Assembly (NCBI RefSeq): GCF_900167605.1
Contig: NZ_FUYH01000003.1
Location: forward strand, 1-64,000
Reading direction: 5' to 3'
DNA length: 64,000 nucleotides
Origin: Caloramator quimbayensis
GTDB lineage: Bacteria > Bacillota > Clostridia > Clostridiales > Caloramatoraceae
Positions 1 through 8,196 of this stretch are shown here, in pieces (position 1 is the first letter of the stretch; each line of letters starts with the position of its first letter). Under the pieces are notes generated by a model, which saw only the letters and a program-made list of their open reading frames with translations, searched no databases and was not told the origin of the DNA. The position numbers and the translations under genes are program-made.

Positions 1-245
1 ATGAATGGGGATACATTCCAATTGACATTGAAGGGGCTAAACTATTATACCAGGTTATAGCAGGATGCTATGAGAAAAAAAGCATAATATTAACTACAAA
101 CCTTGAATTCAGTAAATGGAACAGTATTTTTTTCGATGAAAAGCTAACAAACGCTATACTTGATAGGATGGTCCATCACAGTCATTTACTAATATTTGAC
201 GGCCCCAGCTGGAGGCTCCAAAATTCATTAATGAAATACAATTAA
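1..245 (+). CDS. istB: IstB-like ATPase, C-terminal part (IS21 family), cut by window start
   Basis: Reading frame 3 is open from the first base to a TAA at 243-245 and encodes about 80 residues. It starts EWGYIPIDIEGAKLLYQVIA and continues with ILTTNLEF and ILDRMVHHSHLL. These are the conserved end of the AAA+ helper ATPase of IS21 transposons: the D-E/W-G-Y strand, the TTN sensor-like motif and the DR-HH tail. The gene begins outside the window, so I cannot say whether the element is complete. No right inverted repeat could be recognised in the 57 bases before the next gene. Annotated from sequence pattern alone. Confidence 0.85.
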   Translation, partial: EWGYIPIDIEGAKLLYQVIAGCYEKKSIILTTNLEFSKWNSIFFDEKLTNAILDRMVHHSHLLIFDGPSWRLQNSLMKYN

Positions 246-302
246 TTTACAATTATGGTAATGCGGATGTTGCAAAGATTTTTTTCAAAAGTTTGTATTT
301 AA

Positions 303-1172
303 TTATTGCAAAACACATTTAGTCTGTTTTTCATTAAAAAGCTTTATATTCTTATTTATAATAGAAAAAGTTAATAAAGTAATTATAGAAAAAACAGGAA
401 CTATTCCTAATATTATTAATAAAATTATATCAATATATACTACATAATAAGCTATTTTAAAAATTAATAAACTTTTCTCCTTACCTAAATATATTGGAAG
501 AGTATATCTCTTATTTACTAAATCATCATCTATATCGCAAATATTATTAGCGAGCATTACATTCGAAATACAATTTATTGTAGGGATAGATATTAAAAAG
601 ATATAAATAATTTCTTTTAAGTTCATATTTAATGTTAAAAAACCATTATGATAGATTAGATTCAGTATTTTATCATCTACCTGTATAAAAACAGAAAGAA
701 AAACAATAACAAATCCCATAAATATCCCTGAAAATATTTCGCCTAAGGGCATTCTAGATATTGGCACAGGACCGAAGGAATAGAAAATTCCAACTGCAAA
801 GGATATTATACCAATTATTAGAACAATTATATTTGTATTTAAAAATAGCATTATTCCAAAGGATGTTGCACACAAAAGAAGTGCGAATATAGTTATTTTA
901 ACTGATGTTTCTGTTAAATTATATTTTACAATACCATTATGCATCTCATAATTGTATCCATGTTTTTTAACCGCTCTTTTGTAATCATAATAATTGTTTA
1001 TTGCAGTAGTCGCCATATCAAAGGTTATTAATGAGACAAACATAAATATAAAATTTATTACATTAAAACTTTTAAACCTATATACAGCATAAATAGTACC
1101 AAGTAAAAAAGGTATAACACTAGCTATTTTTGTTTGTATTTCAACCAATTTAAGAAAACTATTTACTTTCAC
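303..1172 (-). CDS. UbiA/MenA-type prenyltransferase (demethylmenaquinone synthesis, DmkA-like)
   Basis: Integral membrane prenyltransferase of 289 residues that would attach a polyprenyl chain to 1,4-dihydroxy-2-naphthoate or a similar aromatic acceptor. The first metal-binding motif NNYYDYKRA lies at about residues 59-67 and the second, CDIDDD, at 212-217, followed by KRYTLPIYLG, the usual MenA pattern. Six to nine hydrophobic segments cover the rest. The start is GTG (1170-1172) behind an AGAGGG-like site. It is the last gene of the operon that begins with a polyprenyl synthase, 23 bases after the response regulator. The operon pairs tail synthesis and tail transfer, as in the Listeria EET locus (DmkB/DmkA). 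The exact acceptor is inferred. Confidence 0.82.
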   Translation of the reverse strand: MKVNSFLKLVEIQTKIASVIPFLLGTIYAVYRFKSFNVINFIFMFVSLITFDMATTAINNYYDYKRAVKKHGYNYEMHNGIVKYNLTETSVKITIFALLLCATSFGIMLFLNTNIIVLIIGIISFAVGIFYSFGPVPISRMPLGEIFSGIFMGFVIVFLSVFIQVDDKILNLIYHNGFLTLNMNLKEIIYIFLISIPTINCISNVMLANNICDIDDDLVNKRYTLPIYLGKEKSLLIFKIAYYVVYIDIILLIILGIVPVFSIITLLTFSIINKNIKLFNEKQTKCVLQ

Positions 1173-1195
1173 AATTAATCCCTCTTTCTAAAGAT

Positions 1196-1903
1196 TTACT
1201 TGTCCAATTTAAGTCTATATTTGTTTATAGGTCTTCCTATTTTACCATATTCCATCTCAATCTCCAGCTTATTCTCTTTCTCTAAATAATCTAAATATCT
1301 TCTTGCAGTAATTCTTGAAACACCTACAAGCTTGGCAATCTGTTGTGATGTAAACGGCTTTCCTTTCATTTGATATATGCCTTCCAAAATTCTTTCATAG
1401 GTATGCTTATTAAACCCCTTTATATCTATTATCTCATCGAATTCTATATCACCATATTCTTGCAATAATTTATTATCTTTTATAACATACTTATCTATAA
1501 TATTTTGTTCAATATTATCTATATTTTCAAAACTCTCTTTTCTTTCCTTATATAACAACAATGCTTCCTTGAATCTGTTAAACATAAATGGCTTTACCAA
1601 ATAATCAACTGCCCCATATCTGAAAGCTTCCTCTACAGTTTCTGAATTTCTATCTGCTGTTATTAAAATAACATCACATTTTATATTTTGGGAACGTATC
1701 CATTTTAAAAGCTCAATACCTTTACCTTGTGGAAAAAAAACATCCAGTAAAATCAAATCAATAGTTTCTTTTAATATAACCTCCTTAGCCTTTTCTAAAG
1801 AGTTAACGCTGTCTTTCAGAATAAAACCTTCTACCTTTTCTAAAAATCTTGAATTTATCTCCCTTACCATAGGATCGTCTTCTACAATTAATACCTTAAT
1901 CAT
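1196..1903 (-). CDS. CitB/DcuR-family response regulator
   Basis: A 235-residue response regulator. The N-terminal receiver domain (about 1-120) has the acidic pair E8-D9-D10, the phospho-acceptor Asp54 in LILLDVFF, T82 in LITAD and K104 in LVKPF. The C-terminal part has a helix-turn-helix (TSQQIAKLVGVSRITARRYL) typical of CitB/DpiA/DcuR/MalR regulators, which respond to di- and tricarboxylates in other bacteria. The start ATG lies 4 bases after the stop of the sensor kinase gene, so the pair is translationally coupled. Its place between quinone and FMN-lipoprotein genes suggests that it controls this electron-transfer locus; this is inference. Confidence 0.9.
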   Translation of the reverse strand: MIKVLIVEDDPMVREINSRFLEKVEGFILKDSVNSLEKAKEVILKETIDLILLDVFFPQGKGIELLKWIRSQNIKCDVILITADRNSETVEEAFRYGAVDYLVKPFMFNRFKEALLLYKERKESFENIDNIEQNIIDKYVIKDNKLLQEYGDIEFDEIIDIKGFNKHTYERILEGIYQMKGKPFTSQQIAKLVGVSRITARRYLDYLEKENKLEIEMEYGKIGRPINKYRLKLDK

Positions 1904-1907
1904 ACTC

Positions 1908-3494
1908 TCAAATTCCTTTCATTGGTATAAATATATCCCAAATAACTCCATTGTCTTGAATAACATTAATGCTGCCTTTTGCATAATCTATAATTTGTTT
2001 AACTATACTGAGCCCTATTCCTCTATTACCAGGCTTTGTTGTAAATCCTCTAATAAATATTTTATCGGCTATTTTCTCATCTATACCCGGTCCATTATCC
2101 TCAATCCTAATTCTAAGTCCATCTTTGTTAGAATTCAGCTTTACAATTATTTTCCCATTTTCTTGCTTTACTAACTCCTCTATAGAATTCTCAATCAGGT
2201 TTCCTATAACAGAGCACAGATCATCTACAGTTATACTTTGGGGTATTTCTTCTAAGTTAGATTCTTTATCTATGACCAAAGAAATTTTTGCTTCTACTGC
2301 TTTGTTATATTTTGCCAATAGAAGTCCTGCTATATGGGGATTTTTTATTTGATTATTCAAAACTTCTGATACAGCTCGCCTTTGGTAAGACACATTTGAA
2401 ATATATTCAAGAGCCTTTTCATATTCTTCTAATTGTATTAAGCCAGAAATCGTGTGTAATTTATTCATAAATTCATGATTTTGTGCTCTTAATGCGCTGG
2501 TCATTTTTTTTATACCAGTTAATTCTTCTGCCATTTTCTTTACATCTGTTAAATCTTCAAAAATTGAAACAACTCCAATTATTTCATCCTTATGATTCCT
2601 TAATAATGTATGACTGCAAATAAGTGTTATATCATGGCAGAGTTTAATTTCCTGATTATATATAGCATCCTTATAAATCAATGCCTTCATCATTTCATCA
2701 GCATATTTTAAGTGCATATCTTTTATGTTTTTTCCTACATCATCATCTTTAAAATTTAATATATCCTTTGCAACTTTGTTAAAAAACAATATATTTCCAT
2801 CTTTATCTATTGCTAAAATACCATTTTTTATGCTTTGCAGTATCAAATCTCTTTGTCCAAGCAAAAGCGCAATTTCGCTGGGCTCTAACCCAAAAATTGT
2901 CCTTTTAATCAAATTTGCTAAAATAGCTGCTCCTACTATTCCTATTATTAATCCTATTACAACAGTTATTTTAAAAAAAAGTATATGTGCAGAAAGTTCT
3001 TTATATACAGTATCTGTTAAAAGTCCAACTAAAACAGCCCCTACCTGTCTACCATTATAATAAATCGGCACAAATGCTCTAATTGCAGATATTAAAACGT
3101 TTTTATCCTTAGATACATATGATTCCCCGTATTTTAAAACTCTTTCTTCTCCTCCATCATTATATTTTTTACCTAAGGATTTCCCTCGTGGATATGAATA
3201 TTTAATTCCATTCATATCCATTACAATTATATATTGAAATCTAGTTTTATCACAAAAACAATCTACTATATTTTGAACTGTCTTGTAATCTTTTTTTGTG
3301 GCTAACGCTTCTTTAATATCATCCATAGATGCTATAGTTACAGCCAAATCCATCGCATTATTGCCCATTTGAGTTTCAATAGTATTCTTTATCATATGAT
3401 ATGAAGCAAGACCTAAGCCGCAAATAATAGAAATTATGATTGAACTAATAAATAATGTTAATCGATACTGCAGTTTCAATATTCTCATCCTCAC
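1908..3494 (-). CDS. CitA/DcuS-family sensor histidine kinase
   Basis: A 528-residue membrane sensor kinase. TM1 is at about 12-35, followed by an extracytoplasmic PAS-like sensor (about 40-170), TM2 (about 172-198), a cytoplasmic PAS domain (about 210-320) and a CitA/DcuS-type kinase. The histidine box is LRAQNHEFMNKLHTISGL with His340. The ATPase has an N-box (NLIENSIEE), DNGPGI and the GNRGIGLSIV loop. The start is ambiguous: GTG at 3492-3494, or ATG at 3486-3488, where the GAGG would sit too close. It is co-transcribed with the response regulator. Homologous kinases bind citrate, fumarate or malate; the ligand here is unknown. Confidence 0.88.
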   Translation of the reverse strand: MRMRILKLQYRLTLFISSIIISIICGLGLASYHMIKNTIETQMGNNAMDLAVTIASMDDIKEALATKKDYKTVQNIVDCFCDKTRFQYIIVMDMNGIKYSYPRGKSLGKKYNDGGEERVLKYGESYVSKDKNVLISAIRAFVPIYYNGRQVGAVLVGLLTDTVYKELSAHILFFKITVVIGLIIGIVGAAILANLIKRTIFGLEPSEIALLLGQRDLILQSIKNGILAIDKDGNILFFNKVAKDILNFKDDDVGKNIKDMHLKYADEMMKALIYKDAIYNQEIKLCHDITLICSHTLLRNHKDEIIGVVSIFEDLTDVKKMAEELTGIKKMTSALRAQNHEFMNKLHTISGLIQLEEYEKALEYISNVSYQRRAVSEVLNNQIKNPHIAGLLLAKYNKAVEAKISLVIDKESNLEEIPQSITVDDLCSVIGNLIENSIEELVKQENGKIIVKLNSNKDGLRIRIEDNGPGIDEKIADKIFIRGFTTKPGNRGIGLSIVKQIIDYAKGSINVIQDNGVIWDIFIPMKGI

Positions 3495-3515
3495 ATTACT
3501 TTTTGATGAAAAATT

Positions 3516-3875
3516 TTAATTATTGTTATTTTTTATTTTAGCTTTATTTAATGCATCATTTATAGCTTCTATTAGTCCACGGCTTGTATAAGTTGCTCCT
3601 GTTACAACCTCAACATCACCGCTATTCGACTTAATAACCTGCTGAGGTATTTTGTTATAAACCTTTTCTGCGATTATTGGTATTTCCTCATCTTCTATAA
3701 TTTTGATTTCTTTAATACTATACTTATCTGTTACAAGCCTTATTTTTATTTTTCCAACATGCCCCTCTCCAACACCTTCATAAGTACCTTCTTTATAAAT
3801 TACTTTTTTTGATAAGCAAGAAGATAACTGTAAAACTAATAATATAATTAAAAAAATAATAAAAAGCCTTCTCAA
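3516..3875 (-). CDS. Small FMN-binding domain lipoprotein
   Basis: A 119-residue exported protein. It has a short basic N-terminus, a hydrophobic stretch and the lipobox LSSC (Cys20), then a single FMN-binding domain. The covalent flavinylation motif D-x-x-x-TGAT is present as DVEVVTGATYTSRG near residues 86-99, with the last Thr of TGAT the expected phosphoester acceptor for FMN (ApbE-type transfer). It resembles RnfG/NqrC/PplA flavin domains but has no transmembrane helix beyond the signal. It lies 32 bases after the polyprenyl synthase gene and 21 before the sensor kinase. No ApbE transferase is visible in the window. Confidence 0.83.
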   Translation of the reverse strand: MRRLFIIFLIILLVLQLSSCLSKKVIYKEGTYEGVGEGHVGKIKIRLVTDKYSIKEIKIIEDEEIPIIAEKVYNKIPQQVIKSNSGDVEVVTGATYTSRGLIEAINDALNKAKIKNNNN

Positions 3876-3907
3876 TATTTAACCCACCTCTTCAAATAAG
3901 ATACTTA

Positions 3908-4879
3908 CTAATAATTTCTAATCAATAGTCTTTGTGTAACATCCTTTAAAATCTCCTTCGACCTGCAATTTGGCAACTTTTCTATATTAATAAAGGCTTT
4001 TTCAGTATATTTATCTGCCAACCTTTCAGCGTTTTCAATGCCTTTGTATTTATTAACTAATTCTATAATTCTCTTAACATCATTTTCTTTTAATCTTGAA
4101 TTTTCAAGTATGTTTTTTATTTCACCCTCTTTATCTTCATTAATAGCATAAATTAAAGGTAAAGTATAATAACCTTTTATTAAATCATTTTGTGCATTTT
4201 TGCCCAGTTTTACTGTATCTCCCTTATAATCGAGTAAATCATCTATTATTTGAAATGCCATTCCAATATAATATCCTATTTTACCTAATAAATTCGATAT
4301 TTCTTTTGTACATCCTGATTCCCAAGCTCCAGTGTATAGGCTTATAGCGAACAATGCTGCTGTTTTCCCCGAAATAATCTTTAAGTAATTTCTTAGACTT
4401 GCCTTGGTTGAATATCTAATGTTATGCTGTTTTATCTCTCCAATACATATTTTTGATATAGCATTTGATATATCTCTTAAGTTTTCCATTGAATAGTTAT
4501 ACTTTGAAAGCATAATAAAGCACTGGCAAAATAAAAAGTCACCTGCATAAACAGCATATTCCTTTCCGTATTTTGACTGTATAGTTTCAATGCCTCTTCT
4601 TAGCTTTGATTCATCTATTATATCATCATGAATAAGCGTTGCAGTATGCATCATTTCGATAGCCGCAGCTAAGTTATGCAGTTTTTCTTTATCATAATTT
4701 CCAAATTTCCCTGCAATCAATAAAAATCCAGGCCTTAGCATCTTTCCTCCAGTCTCTACTAAAGGAAAAATAGATTGTGTAAAATACTTATTACTTGATT
4801 TTATGTTATTTTTAATTATATCTTTTACCAATTCAAGTTCTTCATCTAAATCAGGGTATTTTATCCAAAATTTATTCAT
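3908..4879 (-). CDS. Polyprenyl diphosphate synthase (DmkB/HepT-like)
   Basis: A trans-isoprenyl diphosphate synthase of 323 residues. It carries both aspartate-rich motifs: DDIID at 85-89 (LIHDDIIDESKLRRG) and DDLLD at 213-217 (FQIIDDLLD). GGKMLRP near residue 45 is the diphosphate-binding strand. Members make C30-C50 chains for menaquinone or demethylmenaquinone. It is the first gene of a minus-strand operon that goes on to the FMN lipoprotein, the two-component system and the prenyltransferase, so it probably supplies the quinone tail for the same pathway. The ATG is preceded by TAGGTGATAAA. Chain length cannot be read from the sequence. Confidence 0.87.
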   Translation of the reverse strand: MNKFWIKYPDLDEELELVKDIIKNNIKSSNKYFTQSIFPLVETGGKMLRPGFLLIAGKFGNYDKEKLHNLAAAIEMMHTATLIHDDIIDESKLRRGIETIQSKYGKEYAVYAGDFLFCQCFIMLSKYNYSMENLRDISNAISKICIGEIKQHNIRYSTKASLRNYLKIISGKTAALFAISLYTGAWESGCTKEISNLLGKIGYYIGMAFQIIDDLLDYKGDTVKLGKNAQNDLIKGYYTLPLIYAINEDKEGEIKNILENSRLKENDVKRIIELVNKYKGIENAERLADKYTEKAFINIEKLPNCRSKEILKDVTQRLLIRNY

Positions 4880-4957
4880 TTTATCACCTATGCTAATTAT
4901 TTTTCTTAATTTCTTATTTAATTTATAGTTATCAATAATAATTTACCATAATACATA

Positions 4958-4986
4958 ATTCTACATAATTTTTTGTTAAACTTCAA
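4958..4986 (-). promoter_or_regulatory. Candidate promoter of the polyprenyl synthase-to-menA operon
   Basis: On the minus strand TTGAAG (4981-4986) and TAGAAT (4958-4963) are separated by 17 bases, a fair sigma-A match. It lies about 80 bases upstream of the polyprenyl synthase ATG. Confidence 0.4.
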
Positions 4987-5021
4987 ATTATGTTGTACCT
5001 TATATAATGTTAATATTAAAA

Positions 5022-5058
5022 TCAAATGCCCTTTTAATTAATTTTTAAAAGGACATTT
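5022..5058 (-). terminator. Terminator after ndh2
   Basis: A hairpin with arms TCAAATGCCCTTTTAA and TTAAAAGGACATTTGA (one mismatch) lies 30 bases after the ndh2 stop codon. A short A/T-rich tail follows. It separates ndh2 from the downstream operon. Confidence 0.6.
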
Positions 5059-5088
5059 GATTTACGAATTTAATTATTAACTATATTT

Positions 5089-6981
5089 TCAATCTACATA
5101 AAGATACCATTTTCGCACAAATCCTATATTCTTCCACTTTCTCTTCAAAGCCGGAAGCACATAATAATCAAACCCAAAAGTACTTCCTGAGCCTCCAATC
5201 AATGCTATTCCAGCACTAAGATACCACAGCATTTCAGCAGGTGCCATGCCTGATGCCCAAATCATTGTCCCCATTAAAACTGAAGCAATAGATGCAAGTG
5301 CAGTAAACAATCCTATAATTAAACATAGTCCAACGACTATCTCTCCAATAACCATACATGTCTGAAAGATTTGTGCTAAAGTAGTATAACCACCATCTCC
5401 AGTATAAAAGAAAGTATTCATAGACCATTTTACAATTTTTTCAATAAAATCTGGAACGGGTAGAGCTGCTCCCCATTGAGAAGCTGCTTGTGCTGTACCG
5501 CCTGCTGCTGAAGCTGAAGATGTCGCTTGAACTGCAGTATCAGCTGCTGCTTTTACTGAAGCAGAAGTTGCAGCATCCATTGCTGGAGGTGGTATTAGGA
5601 ATATCTTTCCTGGTTCCTTTATTATTTTAGGTAATTTATTCAATCCTTCTTCTAACCACTTATAGCCTACAAATATTCTTAATATTACCAACCAAAAATT
5701 TGGAGATGCCTTTGAAAAATGCCCTCCTACAAAACTCCTTTTATCTTTAACATGGAAGAATTCATGAAGCATATATGACCAGCATTTATTAAAACCAGCA
5801 ACTTGGAAGAAATAAACAATATTTATAAAATGCTTTACGAACATCGCAAAAAACCCTGATAATCCAAAAAACTTACCCGGAGATCCAATATGGGCAACTC
5901 CATATCTTCCTCCAATACAAACCATTGCTCCATGGAATTTAGGTTTATAGGACTTTTTCTCTCCGCCCTTTATTTCAGTAAAAATATTATGAGCAACTAA
6001 ATCTGCAGAATGCTCTGCGTTTTCTACCATCTGTGGAACTGGTTTCTCTTCTCCCTCAGGAATATAGAATATATTATCTCCAACAACATAAACATTTTCA
6101 TAATCTACAGATTGAAGCTTATCGTTTGTTACTATTCTTTTTCTTCCCTTTTGTTCAACTTCCATTTTTCCTATAATATCAGCGCCTTCAATTCCTGCAG
6201 CCCAAATTATTGTATTAGACTCAATAAATCTATCCTCTGATAAGTTAACTCCTTCTTTTGTTACTTTAGTAATAGCTGCATTTGTTATTATATCAATATC
6301 TAATTTTCTAAGTCTTCTCTCAGCCTTTTTAATTAATTTATCAGGGAAAATAGGAAGTATTTTAGGAAGAGCGTCTATAACATAGAGTTTAACCTCATTT
6401 TTATCTATGTTAAAATCCTTACATAGTCTATCCTTCCATTCACCCAATTCACCTATCATCTCAATTCCTGTAAAGCCAGCCCCTACAACTATAAAGGTAA
6501 GCATTTTTTGCCTAATGGCCTTATTTTTTTCTTTTGAAGCCATTCTAAACATATTTAATATATGTTCTCTTAAATTTACAGCATCTTCATATGACCAAAG
6601 TTTGTGTGTATATTCATCTACCCCAGGTATACCAAAACTTGTTGGTTTAGAGCCTGTCCCAATAACTACATAGTCATATCCATATAAATTAGTTTTAGAT
6701 TTTAATACTTTATTTTTAAAATCTAATTCAACTATTTCATCAAGGATAACATTTACTTTTCTTTTCTCAAATATTTTCTTCAAATCAATCCTTATCGAAT
6801 CTTCAGAAACCCTCGCAGCCGCAACCTCATGAAGTTCAGTAAGCATTGTATGATATGGCTTTTTATCAATGAGTGTAATCTCAACATTCTCATCTTTCTT
6901 AAATTTCTTTGCAAGCTTTTTTGCTGTCAATACACCACCATATCCTGCACCAAGTACAACAATTCTCTTTTTTTCTGGCAT
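5089..6981 (-). CDS. ndh2: Type II NADH dehydrogenase with C-terminal membrane extension (Ndh2)
   Basis: A 630-residue flavoprotein that would pass electrons from NADH to a membrane quinone without pumping protons. The FAD-binding fold has GAGYGG at 11-16, the NADH fold has GAGFTG at 167-172, and a late FAD motif has VVGDNIF near 295-305. After about residue 400 come extra parts not found in ordinary NDH-2: an amphipathic to hydrophobic segment, an Ala/Thr/Ser-rich linker (about 465-500) and a DoxX-like group of 3-4 hydrophobic helices. This layout and length match the Ndh2 of the Listeria EET locus. It is a single-gene unit between two terminators, next to a PplA-like gene. Confidence 0.88.
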   Translation of the reverse strand: MPEKKRIVVLGAGYGGVLTAKKLAKKFKKDENVEITLIDKKPYHTMLTELHEVAAARVSEDSIRIDLKKIFEKRKVNVILDEIVELDFKNKVLKSKTNLYGYDYVVIGTGSKPTSFGIPGVDEYTHKLWSYEDAVNLREHILNMFRMASKEKNKAIRQKMLTFIVVGAGFTGIEMIGELGEWKDRLCKDFNIDKNEVKLYVIDALPKILPIFPDKLIKKAERRLRKLDIDIITNAAITKVTKEGVNLSEDRFIESNTIIWAAGIEGADIIGKMEVEQKGRKRIVTNDKLQSVDYENVYVVGDNIFYIPEGEEKPVPQMVENAEHSADLVAHNIFTEIKGGEKKSYKPKFHGAMVCIGGRYGVAHIGSPGKFFGLSGFFAMFVKHFINIVYFFQVAGFNKCWSYMLHEFFHVKDKRSFVGGHFSKASPNFWLVILRIFVGYKWLEEGLNKLPKIIKEPGKIFLIPPPAMDAATSASVKAAADTAVQATSSASAAGGTAQAASQWGAALPVPDFIEKIVKWSMNTFFYTGDGGYTTLAQIFQTCMVIGEIVVGLCLIIGLFTALASIASVLMGTMIWASGMAPAEMLWYLSAGIALIGGSGSTFGFDYYVLPALKRKWKNIGFVRKWYLYVD

Positions 6982-7115
6982 AACTTGTCCCCCCTTAGCT
7001 TAATATTTTTTAAATTTTATGTTACATAATTGTTATAAATATAAAGTCTTGCTTTTCTTTGTATAAAGCTTATAAATAAAGTACACCAGCAAATTCTCTT
7101 AGTTAAAATTTTATC

Positions 7116-7160
7116 ATATCAGATTATAAAATCTACTTTTTCAATCCTTTTGGTCATTAT
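7116..7160 (-). promoter_or_regulatory. Candidate ndh2 promoter with AATGACCAAAA box
   Basis: On the minus strand the box ATAATGACCAAAA (7148-7160) is followed at once by TTGAAA (7139-7144) and, 17 bases on, TGATAT (7116-7121), a weak -10. The same box occurs twice upstream of the pplA-like gene, so it may be the binding site of a shared regulator. The leader to the ndh2 ATG would be about 130 bases. Confidence 0.35.
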
Positions 7161-7205
7161 AAATATATTTTGTTAATTTTGTTCATATTTTGATGCAAAC
7201 TATGT

Positions 7206-7240
7206 CTAAAAAGGGTATACTAGATAATATAGTATACCCT
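7206..7240 (-). terminator. Terminator after the pplA-like gene
   Basis: A perfect 11-bp inverted repeat (AGGGTATACTA at 7212-7222, TAGTATACCCT at 7230-7240) with a 7-base loop. On the minus strand it is followed by a T tract. It starts 9 bases after the stop codon of the FMN-binding lipoprotein gene. Confidence 0.8.
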
Positions 7241-7248
7241 TATATTTA

Positions 7249-8154
7249 TTATTTTGCTTGGCTTAATGCTTGTTCTGCTAACTTAAAGAAGTTCATTACA
7301 TGTATTGATACTCCTGAAATTGCATCTGTATGTCCTTCTGCATCTTTATATGTTATAGCTTTTGGATCTTGTTTTTCTATTAAATATGCTTCTACCTTCT
7401 GTGCTTGTTCATGCCATTCTGACTGAGCTTTGCCTTTTTCCTTCATACCATATATACCTTTTGCTGATTGAGTTTTCTTATCATCTCCGCCAGCTTTATT
7501 AACTCCATTCCAATTTGCAGCAACTATATTTCCATTGATAACAGTTATATCTACTGTTTCTTTCCAGCCTGTTTGAGGATCAAAATTTGCTTGTTCTGCA
7601 TGATATGTTCCATCCTTATAGGGTCCTCTTTGAACTGGTCCATTTGCTAATGCCTTTTCTGCTAATTTAAAGAAGCTCATTACATGTATTGATACTCCTG
7701 ATATTGCATCTGTATGCCCTTCTGCATCTTTATATGTTATAGCTTTTGGATCTTGTTTTTCTATTAAATATGCTTCTGCCTTTTGTGCTTGTTCGTGCCA
7801 TTCCGACTGAGCTTTGCCAATCTGCTTCATTCCATATTTTCCTTCTTTTGATACAGTCTTTTTGTCAGCTCCTCCATTTTTATTAGCTCCATTCCAATCA
7901 GCAGAAACTATTTTCCCATCTTTAACTTCAAGTGTAACTACATCTTTCCAACCAGTTTGAGCATCAAAATCATCTGCCTGTGCAAAATAGATTCCATCTG
8001 CATATTTTGATTTTTGTGTTTCTTGTGTATTACTACTTGTGTTGCTGGCAGTATTGCTATTCGTATTTCCACTTGTAGTATTTGATCCGCATCCAGACAA
8101 TAAACCTGTTATAAGAATCAAAGATAAGATCATGGATATAATTTTGTTTTTCAT
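7249..8154 (-). CDS. pplA: PplA-like lipoprotein with two FMN-binding domains
   Basis: A 301-residue exported lipoprotein with lipobox LLSGC (Cys22), a Ser/Thr/Asn-rich linker (about 25-50), and two FMN-binding domains of about 120 residues (about 52-170 and 180-298). Each domain ends in the motif GHTDAISGVSIHVM. This corresponds to the ApbE flavinylation motif D-x-x-(S/T)-G-A-(T/S), with Val for Ala and Ser as the expected FMN acceptor. In Listeria the two-domain PplA carries electrons from the membrane quinone to extracellular acceptors. The gene has its own promoter and terminator and precedes ndh2. The second half of each domain is nearly identical at DNA level. Confidence 0.85.
   Translation of the reverse strand: MKNKIISMILSLILITGLLSGCGSNTTSGNTNSNTASNTSSNTQETQKSKYADGIYFAQADDFDAQTGWKDVVTLEVKDGKIVSADWNGANKNGGADKKTVSKEGKYGMKQIGKAQSEWHEQAQKAEAYLIEKQDPKAITYKDAEGHTDAISGVSIHVMSFFKLAEKALANGPVQRGPYKDGTYHAEQANFDPQTGWKETVDITVINGNIVAANWNGVNKAGGDDKKTQSAKGIYGMKEKGKAQSEWHEQAQKVEAYLIEKQDPKAITYKDAEGHTDAISGVSIHVMNFFKLAEQALSQAK
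7297..7434 (-). repeat. Internal duplicated segment, copy 2 (second FMN domain)
   Basis: A 138-base stretch that matches 7681-7818 with only 6 mismatches, offset exactly 384 bases (128 codons). It encodes the end of the second FMN-binding domain including the SGVS motif. Identity at silent sites points to a recent duplication or gene conversion. Confidence 0.85.
7681..7818 (-). repeat. Internal duplicated segment, copy 1 (first FMN domain)
   Basis: Partner of 7297-7434, with 132 of 138 bases identical by eye. The flanking parts of the two domains are much less alike, so the homogenised part is limited to the stretch around the flavinylation motif. Confidence 0.85.
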
Positions 8155-8196
8155 AACTTTACCCCCAATTTATTGATAATTTTAACCTACGTTTTA

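Noticed and set aside
2725..3060. Plus-strand open frame of 111 codons opposite the sensor kinase
   Set aside because: It is the antisense of a hydrophobic and PAS-coding stretch, with no RBS.
5089..6981. Fusion of a separate DoxX gene to ndh2 by assembly error
   Set aside because: The linker is in frame and the same long form is known for Ndh2 of the Listeria EET locus, so the extension is natural.
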